NCBI RefSeq assembly: GCF_037975245.1
Contig: NC_092582.1
Location: 23,884,577 to 23,948,576 of the forward strand
Source: Apostichopus japonicus
Taxonomy: Eukaryota; Echinodermata; Holothuroidea; Aspidochirotida; Stichopodidae
DNA length: 64,000 nt
Reading direction: 5' to 3'
Position numbers and translations under genes: made by a program. Position 1 is the first letter of the stretch. Each line of letters starts with the position of its first letter. This document shows positions 12,093-24,000 of the stretch, piece by piece. The notes under the pieces are model-generated. The model saw nothing but the letters and a program-made list of their open reading frames with translations. It made no database searches and was not told the origin of the DNA.

Positions 12093-15000
12093 GTAAGATA
12101 CTTTCAGTGAACAAATAATAATAATCGGACTACATATTTATTGCTTTATCTGTCCTTGTGTCAGAAAACCTCTGTACAAGACTAGAGTTACACTTTTTTG
12201 GTGAGGGATGGGGGTGGGGGGCTTTGGCATACATACGTTTTAGGACTTTAAACTGAGTGTGCAGCAAGAAAGGCAGTGACTGCGTATACATTCCTTTGCT
12301 CAGGTATACACAGTTTTGAAGCGTGTATGTTCAGCCGACTGCGTTGTAAATATACTATATATAAGAGTACTTGTACTCATTCTCGGGTACAATCTGTACA
12401 TGTGTACTCGAGAATTTGTTTTTAAGGTTACCCCATGAATCAAGTGACACATAATATTCCTACAACCTGACATTTTGTTACACCATAGCCGCCAAAGCCC
12501 GGTTAAAATTTGCCAAAAATGCAAGCGTCATATTCTAAACGAGAGGGCACATATTAGCCCCGCGAATGTTTGAAGTAATTTCAACAACTAGTGACATTAT
12601 ACATATATATTAAGAAAACTTGATACTCCGAGTAAGAAAACTTAAAGCGGTCTTAAGTGACATTCGACTTACAAGGATATGTTTAGTGAGTAGAAGCAGA
12701 GGAACACATATTTGACTAGGGTTGAGGAGGTTCTCTGTATGATAAAATTAGTGACGATTATATCTCTTGCACTAACCATCTATGCTCTGCAAAACACACT
12801 TAGCGGCATATTGCAGATGTAATGATTTAGGATTAGGAAATTAAAACATTTTGTATTAAAACTTCCTTTTCTTCTAAGTCGCAGGTTTCGATCATTTTAA
12901 AGTCAACCTACCTGACCATCAGCCTCTTCTCGTGATTCAACAATTATCAAATTTACTTGCATTAAAATCTAGAGAACGATAGAAAAGATAGATTCGAGAC
13001 ACCTGAATAACTTCAATTTGAGTCAAAATGTCTTGTGAGCATTAGTTAATAATTTGTACCTCGCACCTGATGAAAACTTATCAAGTTTTACAGATACATA
13101 AACCAGCATATTATCACAGACTGATACTATAACTGCTAACGAGTCGGTAACGACATAGGTAACTAACTTCATGGGTTAATTAAGTGACGCATGGATGGAA
13201 ATGTCTTTGATTTATGTCGTGGTAGTACTAGTAATATAGGTATGAACATTAAGACGATACACAAACCCAATTGCTCTCTTTGACTGACAGCATTGTAGTT
13301 AGGAACATCTGTGGAACACAAATAGTAAACGTAAAGGAACTACGTACACCTATCGATAAACTGTGGAGGCTTAGCATGTACGTTTAACATACACATCAGA
13401 CATATGTATTTATGAACTCTTTGCATCGCCTTCATTTGTTTCTATGTCGCAGATTTCGGTCTTTTTAAAGTCGACCTAGCTGATCATCTGGATGTTGCCA
13501 GGATTCAACGATTATCAACTTTGCTTGGATTAAAACTTGGAGAGATTGATAGCATCAAGAGATCCAAGACACCTGGATTAGAAATGGTGAATCTTTTGGA
13601 TGATCGAGGAATTATAACTCCGACTGATATAACAGATCTTTTAAAGATGTTAAGCAAATTGAAGCTGGATGGTCTCGCTGCGAGAATACAAAGTTCTTTC
13701 CAAACAAAGACTTCCCAAGGAAAGAAAGACCAGGATCTTGAAGGTAATCATCTGTTCTAAATATTATTTTCATGTTTAAAGTCACTCAAGCAAGAGAGAA
13801 AAGTCTTTAAAGTATTAAAGATTGGACTATAACATGATAAAATGTGGCTATAACACTTGGCTTTCATAACATTAATTCTCATTTCATAGATACTGATATT
13901 TGTTGACTAACTTGACTATTCATGATGAAGGGTTGAGTTTGAAAACAAGAACAGCCGAATGAAGGAGAACATGTCTGATGTATCGGAGTATATATCATAA
14001 TTGAGTTAATGTAAAAGCCTCTCTTGTATATAAAACCGAACTAACCAGAAAATAACAAGTCCCTATATATGAAGCCACTCTGTATTCTCTGACAAAAGAT
14101 TGGTGACTGGGATTTATATAAGAGAAATTCGATTTTTGTTAATACATCAAATGAAGTTCAAATGAGCGATATGAAACAGGAAATTATGGAACGAAAACAT
14201 GAAAATAATATAAGGAACAAAGTTGAAACGAACGAACGAGATAAACAATAGACAAACATTTTGACTGCAGCGGCGTTCAAACCTAATGAAATAATAACGT
14301 TATTTGTATGCTCATCTTGATGATTGCCAGATAGTTCATCGTCTGAGGTTATTATTTATTTATTGCTTTGCCCGTTTTCATTACACATTTCAAACTGTAT
14401 CCTGAATGTCACGTATTTATATATAATGGTTCGAGTCGACAAGTCAGAATGAAAATGGTAAAAACTTTATTTTCTGATACAGGTAGCAGCCATTGTTCCT
14501 GGGACACGTAGCCAGGGGCAGCGACTGCTCACCCCCTCCCCCCCCCCCCGTTTCAGTGTCGAAAAATGTTAAAACTTTTGTTTTTTGGCATGGTATTTTT
14601 TCAGTGCTCTTTTGATCTTGAATACTCGTCAGCTCCGTTAACACAATTATAATCGTAGTAACATTCAGGACTACTGATGCAGTAGCCTATAGCCTATTAC
14701 AAGCCTACAGTTGGCCACTGGGTAATACAAATTATAGCCTATCTAACCGGACTCGATAGAGTGTTATCAACCGTATATGCACAACGACGACAACGTGCGT
14801 TCTCATCTTTACTATGATTCGTCATAAGTTGTTGCACGAACAGCATGTTAAGCTAGCAATCGTACGTGATACGCGCTTCCTATACATAATTATTACACTG
14901 CTAAATATAAAAGTTTCTTTTGTCCATAAGTTAAGTTCGTCAAATGTATTAAAGTCCAGACATTGGACAATAAACAAGAATCATCCTACTGGAAAATTGC

Positions 15001-18000
15001 ACAAGAGCACTAAGTTTGTCTATCTGATATAATATGTAAAAGATCGAACATGTAAAAGAATAATTCGAACCCGAAACAAAATCTGCTGATAATATGATAA
15101 AATATGATAATGATGAAACTGGGAAAACATTGCACCAGATCGCATCTAAGGACCTTCAACTGTAAAAAAATGTATCATCCCCTCCCCTTACACCCCTCCC
15201 CATATCAGTCGCAATAAGTGCCCCCCACCTTGCAAATGCCAGGCTACGTCGCTGCAATGTTCTTCTGTGTCAAAAAAAAAAACGTTGCATAATTTGTTGA
15301 AATGCTTCGTTCTAAACTTGGACAAAGTGTTTATGCTAGGCTTATTCTGCCTACTGTAATATTTTGTCTTTAGCAGAAAGAAGCATATCTTTGTTTCTTT
15401 GTTCATCCCTCTACTAATTCGCAAAGCAAGAAGCGAGGTAAAGGTAATATAGGCCAAATCATCTGTTCCAATAAAAGCATCAATTCGTGTAGTTTGTATT
15501 TAATATCGGTATAGAGGTACTAGTTAAAATCCATCCCCTGTCTTCGAGGAACACTGACCTACACCATTTCAGATAATAGAGAATTGACACGGATGTATAG
15601 TGACAAACTCTACCCTTTTTATACAGATTTAAATAAAAGTAATTGCCCTGTGCCTCTAAATAGCGGACAGTGTCTTATTGTAACTTTTAAAGTGTTCAAA
15701 AATCTTTGTTTTTTTTTTCTCAGAAAAGAAAAGAGACCTCATCAAGTATTCAAAAATAGCCTATCGAAAGCACTACGAAACAGCAAAGCCATTTCCTTCC
15801 ATGAGCAAGTGTAGTGTTAACATTATATTTGTTGAGGGAGGTATTTACTACTTGGCTCAGGAGGGTGATTCTATGCAGAAGCCCGATGTTCTAGAACCAT
15901 TAGAATCTTACAACGATATTCTGAGCAGCCCTAAAACTAAGTCAATGAGAAAGATTATTGAGGCTGACCCTGGGTTCGGGAAATCAACACTTGCATCACA
16001 GTTAGTCTATGACTGGTGTACTGAGGACCCTGAATCTCCTCTTAAAGATGTGGAAATACTTATATTTCTCCAGTTGAGGCAACTGACAGGTGTAAATTCT
16101 ATATACACTGCCATAAAGAATTCCATAGTGCCCAAAGATGAGGACATGGATGAAGCTTGCATTGAGAAAATCCTCAAAGCATACAAGAAGTCTGTTGTCA
16201 TGTTATTTGACAGTTATGACGAGTATCCTGACAAGAATGAAACCGAAACAGATATCTTCTCCATCATTGAGATGAAAATGTTTCTAGATATTCTTGTCAT
16301 CATACTTACCAGGACATTGAACCTCCCGCCTAACTTACACCCCGAAACAAAACGAATCAGATTAACAGGGTTTGGGGTGGCTGAACGTCGAAACTATGTC
16401 CTGAAGGCGGTGGCTGATGATGTCCAGTTGGCAGATCGGATCGAAGAGCAGCTTCAAAGAAACCCCTTCTTAAGAGATCTCTGTCAGGTCCCTCTCTTCT
16501 CCACTATGGTTGCTCACATAGCAACCGAGAGGCCAGAAATTGAGATATTTAGCACAGTAACAAGATTTTTCACTTATGTGATCGCATGCGTTCATAACCA
16601 TATGGTAATCAAGAAAGATGCTAGCACTGGGGTGCCTGCTTTTGAAACGGAACTAGCTAAACTGTACCGTATTGCTTTCGACGGCCTCACACAGAAGAAC
16701 CAGCAGCTGACATGGGAGAACACCTATTTAGTTTCAGAACTTGGACAAGAGTTTTATGATAACTATATAAAGCTTGGGATGTTGGCACAGGAAGTGATCT
16801 TTGACATTTCCCAGTGTCGATATAAGACGGTTGCACGAATATGGCACAAAATAATCTGTGAGTTTTATGCCTCTCATCATCTGGTTTGGATTCTTAGTGA
16901 AGGTAAGTCTTCAGTACCGATATCACTGATGCATAACCATAGTTCGTCATCTCTGACAGTGGCGTAGGAAGGTACTTTTGAGTGAGGGGGGGGGGCTGAA
17001 GACTAATGGCCGGCCTGGGGGGGGTCTAAGGGGAGGGGTGTTTTTTGCATTTCCAGGTGGCCTCAGATGCAATTTGGTGCAATATAGCACATTTCAACAC
17101 CCACTCCATTTTGTAAATAATTTTGCATTTTCACCTGGCCTTAGATGCAATTTGGTGCTCCAAATGAGATTTTTTTCACATTTGGGAATGAAAAAGGGTT
17201 TTCTGACTTGCGAAGCGGGGCGGGGGGGGGGGTCGGAATGATGCTTCCGCCCCACCATATTTTCACTGAGGGGGATGGCGCCCCCAGGTTCCTACGCCCT
17301 TGAATTCTCTGATGTGTAAGATAATTAGTAAACTTGAGAGATGAAAGTATTGTTTGTATGATGTCTCTCCATGTGCATACATAAACAGCTTATGCTTCTA
17401 GTACTAACACCCACAGTGCCTGCTGTACAATTACATTCATACGACACGTGTGACAATGTAAGCAAATAAAGAGTCATCATTTGCCACTGACCCACTTTAA
17501 CGCAAGAACGAATTGAGTTTGGATCTTTTGATATTTTTGTTTGTTGTATTTGAAGACACGTGAGCCTTAATGTAGAGATACCTTCAAGAAGACCATAGCA
17601 ATGTCAGATAAAGCAGACTACACTGGTTTTTCAAACAAAAACAAATTCTATACATTTGGGTAATCTAGGATGGACATGAGCTCTTATGTTGCTGTGAATA
17701 TCCAGGGGCGTAGCCAGTATGTAGCACTGTAGGCCCGGGCCTACACTTTTTTGGCCAAGTTATCTTTTTTTTAAACACCCATAATTCAAATCCATAAGCT
17801 TGCTGGACGAGTTAAAGAGTCTAGACAGGAAAAACTATTGAAATGAACATAGCAAGAATATGGCTCAATTAGCCTCAGGTGACCTATTCTTCTGTCATCT
17901 AGACACATGTCATTTCTATCGCGTACCGTTTCATTCAACACTCTACCCGCCGAAAAAAAGCTAGGATCCGATCTTGTCAGTTTTTTTAAAATCTAGATTA

Positions 18001-21000
18001 GAACCCGTTTACGCAGATAATATTTCAGTTGAGAAACATTCCACAGTCATATAAGCCTATCGTTGACTAACATACTTTTTAGAGCTGCAATAACTTTGTT
18101 TCCCGTTGTTGTCACGATCGCCGTCGAAGTTCCTGAACAGCCTTTTCGAAACCAGTTTGTCTTGGGTACATTCACGATGTTCTACATCGGCGTCATTTTC
18201 ATCGAATTGTGAGTATTTACGCTCACTAGGGTTGAGCCTACATTTCATCTGACGATTTTAAAAATTCTCTAAAAAAACAGCATTTCTTAAAAGGCAGATA
18301 AGCAAGGGGGAAAATTAGCAAGTACCAAATTAGAAATATGATGGGCACTGTTCAGGAAATTGCATTTGCATTTTCCTACTCTGCTAAACGCCAGTAGCAC
18401 TTTAAACTTGCCATGATGGAGAGCGAAACCGCTCAAGAAAAGATGGAGAAAAGGGATAAACTTAGAACCCTCTGTGAAACTAGATGGAGCAGTCGAACTG
18501 ATGCATTGTTCACTTTTAAATCATCATTTGACGTCGTTGTTGATGCTTTGGCCGAACTAGAGCTAAATAGTGATTCTAAAGCGCGTGCCTTCCGTTGCTC
18601 AATCCTGAAGTTCGTTATTGTTGCGTTAGTTGCAGCGAAGAGCATTCTACAGTACGTTGTTCCGTTATCAAAAATGCTACAACCAGTGGCGGAGCGTCCA
18701 TACAGTCAGAGGGGGCGTATGCCCCCACCCCCATTTTTTACTTATTCGCAATTATTGACTTTATTATTGCGCTCTCAAATACCTATTGACATTTGTCACA
18801 TTTGGTGTAATTTTCTGACAAAATGGCGATGACACCTATTTATTCTTCGTTTATCTGCAAATTAGCAAGGCCCGGAAAGGGTCATTTCCGGCGATCTAGG
18901 GAATATTTTTACTCAATAACTGTTTGTACGCTCCGCGCCAACCTGTGGTGGCGCTCCGCTTAGATAGTGTCGAAATCGCAACTACAGACCAACCTCGCCC
19001 CCCCCCCGACCAGTACCCCTAGCTCCGCCACTGGCTACAACGGATAGATAATGACTTGGTCACTGCGGCAAAAGAATCAAGAGTGGTTATCGGTACCCTA
19101 ACTGAACTACGTACACATGTATGATGAAGCCTTTTAGCGCAATGCGCAGAGTAAAAAGCTCCATCCGTTCTATAATGAATGAAGAGAGACTCAGCGGTTT
19201 GGCACTCATGCACATCCACAGAGACTTTGCAATGGACGTTGATTCTGTGCTGAAGAAATTTGCATCAGATGGCTATCATCAAATAGCTTTCGCATTCTCT
19301 TATTAGGCTAACTTAAACATTTACTAGCTACAGTTGTATCAAATACAATTACTGGCTATAGTTGTAATGTATCAAAGACATTTCTGGCCTATCTTTGTAT
19401 CTACAAGTATCAGAAGTTGAAAAGTAAGACTACTATGTACATGTACCTTGCTAATTTTAAATACATTTTGTAGTATTGAATTACGTACTATTTTAAATTG
19501 TTTGTTTTTGGGGTTTAAAAGTGATATTGAATGAGGTGTCTCAAGTTAGCAAGAGGCCAGGGAACCAGAATGAACCCTCGGGAAGGGCCGTTTCCGGCCA
19601 TCTGGGGGGTTTGTAAAACCAAAAATTTTCTTGTACGCTCCGCGCCAACCGATGGTGGCGCTCCGCTCAGATAGTCGTGCCTACAACTTTGAAAATCCTG
19701 GCTACGCCCCTGTTAAACCATATGGAATACTTTAACTTTTGTATTTCTAAACCACACGTTATTCAGCCTATTAACTAGTTTTTTGCTATTTGTGCTCGTC
19801 AAAAAGATTAGAGAAAGGTAATGATCAAAACTATGCAAGTAAATATATATATATACCAGATCCTCATCACATTTTGTATCACAAAGATATGAATTATTAG
19901 AGTGGATAATATTTTGCATCTGGCAACAGTACAATGAATGATATCCAGGCGCGTATCTTGGATTTTCAAACCCGGGGGCGCGAATTACTAAGCGGAGCGC
20001 CACCATCGGTTGGCGCGCAGCGTACAAGAAAATTTCTTGTTTTGATACCCCCAGATCACCGGAAACGGCACTTCTCGGGCTTGAAATGAGCAACCAGATG
20101 TACACTTTTTGCCTGAGAACCAAGTATTTCCTAATAGTTTTTTTTCCCATCCATAACCTTTTTGAAGAATGTAAACCCGGCACACATCATGTTCGACATG
20201 ATCGCATCTCCTGTGGGTCTTTGCTTTTGTAGGTGATTCTACGTAGCGGCCACAATACCCGTCAGCCCCACTTTTCAAGGTTTAAGCCCCATATTTGTTC
20301 AGAATTTGAAAATTCACATTTCTCGTGAATAAACTCACTTGAAAACATACCCATAATGTTGTACAAAATTTCATCTATGGACAACCAATATAGAAAAACT
20401 TCCTTCAACCCCTAACAGACCGGTCAAAATTTCACGAGTAGAGGGAAGTGTGATGCAGAATGTTGGTCAGAAATTTTCGAAAATTCAGACACGGTTTATT
20501 TATTGGTGTACAAATATTAAAACCTCTTATAACGGCTATTATAAAACTTGGTCGAAGGAAATGAAAAAGAAGCAGATATTTCCGAAACCGAACATTACAC
20601 ACATAGGCGTAAGAGGCGCGGCGGCAGTGGCGGAGCTAGGGGTATTGGTCAGGAGGGGCGAGAATGGTCTGTAAGGGCACTTTCGACACTGTCTAAGCGG
20701 AGCGCCGCCACTGGTTGGCGCGTAGCGTACAGAAAAGTTTTGAGTAAAGATACTCCCTAGATCGCCGGAAATGACCCTTTCAAAAACGTTTGGTTTTTCA
20801 GGCAAGTCGGACAGTTTTGAGGCTTTTCATCCTGGAACGCCATTTTCATGCTCACTGATATGATGTGATATCTGCTGTTTGCGTTACAAATTCGAACAGG
20901 CGCGTAGCGAGGAATTTGCCAAGGGAGGGGCGAAGCCTGTAGGCAAATTATCTAAGCGTAGCGCCACCAAAGGTTGGCGCGAAGCGTACAAGAAAATTTT

Positions 21001-24000
21001 GGCCGAAAATGCCTCCCAGATCGCTGGAAATGGCACTACCAAAGGACCATTTGTTAGCGCGGAGCGTACAAGCAAATTTTGGCCGAAAATGTCTCCCAGT
21101 TCGCTGGAAATGACACTTCCCAGGCCGCGTTTTTTTCCCCAGGACGAACGTGGGTTTCAGGTTTTTCAGGAATTTACAAATTCGTTTGAAATCAGAGTTA
21201 GGGTTTAGAAAGTGGGTTAGGGATCCGGTTTCTATGAAAATGAAGAATTTTCGTTCATAATCTGGGGTCAAAACTAGGAAAAAAGATTCAGAACATGTTT
21301 TTTGAAAAAGCGTCACATGTTTAGAATCCAGGGATATGATTGGCCGATGCCCACGTTCGTCCTGGGAAAAAAAATACGCTCCCAGGCCTTGTAAGTTGCA
21401 TCTAAGCACTTTCTATTTTGAAATTACTTAGCGATATCATTTAAAAAAATGATGAATGGGGGGGGGGGCGGGCGGTCGCCCCTATCCCAAAATGCGTCAT
21501 GTTTCCCGACGACACGGTCGAGTTCGAGACCAGCCACAGTTGGATTCATAGCACAATTCTACACACGCGTTATGATAGACCATATATATTATATATATAG
21601 ATCATTAGTAAGAGAGGAAAATGGAAACGTCAAAAAAATGGAGTTGTCGGTGTAAGGGGTAGGGTGCGTCACACTTTTACGAAATCATTGATCTGTCACT
21701 GGCTAACCTTCAGAGCTGTAATGATGTCACTGTTCCTCTTTCTCTTCCCGGTGTCTTCGCGTTTCTCTTTACTCTCTCCTTTTCTCTCTTTCTTCTCTTT
21801 CTTTTCCCTTCCTTCCTCTCCTCCTCCTCTTTTTTCCCCTCTTTTTTCCTTTTTTCTTCTCCTTTTTTCTCTCCTCTTTTTCTTACCCGGGGGGCGCGCG
21901 CCCCCAACGCCCCCCTGGATACGCACCTGATATCATCAAAGCAACGCTGCTGAAAAGATCTTTGTTTTTATTCATGCTTCAATTATTTATCAAAATAGCC
22001 ATGTAGTGTTAGCCCCAAAAATCGTATTTTTACCTAAACATGAGTAGTAGTATTGATATTCATGATTCCATTTCCTTTTAGTGTTCAATTATTTTTTAAG
22101 TCAACCTAATCCAAAATGTATTAAAAATGAAGCTTTTGATTATATCTCATCTCACAAAGATTTCATAGATGACCTGGTCGACTACCACAATAACAATACA
22201 CCAAATGTTAGAACGTAACCAAACGCCGTGACTTTCTTCATCCTATGCAACTTTAGTTTGAAAGTAACGAGACAAGGACAGAAACTAATAAATAACATTT
22301 AAAGGAATCTGTAATTTGTGTGGCATTGTAAGAGTAAAATATGTGACAAACCATTCAAAACCTAATATCAGAAAAACCAAAATATTACCTCATGACCTCA
22401 TAAAATTAAATCATCTTCTGCAAATTCTCTCTTTTCCCTGTGTTTGTTTTTCAAAGTAAGTTAACAATTTCGAGGGTGATATGCTAAGAATTATTTGTTA
22501 AAACTTTTACCAACTCTAGCATAGTAGAACTTTAGAGCAGCAACACTGATGACCCTTACTCACGTGAGGTCAACAGTATAATACATATGTACAATTATTT
22601 GCATAATAATTTGCATAGTCATCCGTTCCTGAAAAAGGAACTGAAGGTCGTACTTCATATTAATAAACAAACACTAACCGTAAAAAAATCTAGCCTTAAA
22701 ACAACTATGTTAAGAGCCTGAATCAGGATGTCCCTTTTACATGTTATACCAGGTTCAGGCCATACCACTCCAAATTGGAATGTTAGTTTCAAATAACAAT
22801 TCATATGCCGTTATCTCAAGAAGCTAACTATGTATGCAAAATACCGCAGGTTCTGCTACAGTAATATTGTTGATAGTATCTGTACCACCAACCACAATAT
22901 CAGCCGAGATATGTAGGAATAGGAGTGTTTTGCTCTCCAAGCCTCTTTTAATGGAGTTTGCAAGTTTTTGAACTGTGGAATCAAGGAAAACACAGAATTA
23001 CATTTTATTCAGTTTAGTCCAAATCTAAAGGCCAGAAAGTTCCAAAACAGAGCAAACCTAACAGCATGAATGACTTACGCTAGAATATGAAGCTAAATGC
23101 CAATGGCACCTCATAATAATCAATGTACTGGCTTAAACAAGAAAAGCCACTTCTTAACCAGGAATGCAAAAACACCCATTGAGGTTTAGATTACATGCAA
23201 TAAGCTGTATATTCTAATATCTGATCAAGGGCGTAGGAACCGGGGGGCTGGGGGGGGGGGGGGCGCCAGCCCCCCCCAGTGAAAAATGTGGAGGGGCGGA
23301 AGTATCATTCCGCCCCCCCGCTTCGCAAGTCAGAAAACCCCTTTTTCATTTCCAAATGAGAAAAAAAATCTCATTTGGAGCACCAAATTGTATCTAAGGC
23401 CTGGTGAAAATACAAAATTAAGTTTACAAAATGGAGTGGGTGTTGAAGTGTGCTATATTGCACCAAATTGCATCTGAGGCTACCTGGAAATGCAAAAAAT
23501 ACCAAAGGGGAGGGGGACACCCCCTCCCCTTAGACCCCTCCCCCAGGCCGGCCATCAGTCTTCAACCCCCCCACTCAAAAGTACCTTCCTACGCCACTGT
23601 ATCTGATGATTACATTCTTTTATAGACATCATTCTTACAAGTCTCTACAGCTGGCTCTCTGTTTCACTGACATGAAAAGACCATTGAAGTTCACCAACTA
23701 AAACGTAGCGATGTATATCAGTAATACAACTCAGCCATTTCCTTGATGACTGACAATATTATCATAGCCTGTTATAACAGTTGACCTTCTTAAAGCAAAA
23801 CAATATAAGGAGGTCTGTAAATGGATGTCACAAATTTGACCGATTGAGAGAAAATACACATTTACTGCATCCAATTTAATGTTTTTACTTTAATATCTAC
23901 ACAAATGATGTTGACTTTTTGTTCTGTGTTGTTTATTGTGCCCCTTCACAACCTGAATTGTTAAGACCAAGCTTACTGACAATGTGAGAATGCATCTAGC

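Larger units (their letters stand above)
17703..19712 (+). mobile_element. Probable decayed autonomous hAT element
   Basis: Perfect 15-bp inverted ends CAGGGGCGTAGCCAG (17703) and CTGGCTACGCCCCTG (to 19712) enclose the only transposase remnant in the window. The right ~150 bp carry the hairpin core and the TTTCCGGCCATCT block shared by many of the non-autonomous elements here. No matching 8-bp flanks are visible (TGAATATC against TTAAACCA), so the ends could belong to two different insertions. Confidence 0.55.

Noticed and set aside
15584-15814. 76-aa ORF overlapping the start of NLR exon 3
   Set aside because: Wrong frame; the polypyrimidine tract and acceptor lie within it, so it is a shadow of the exon.
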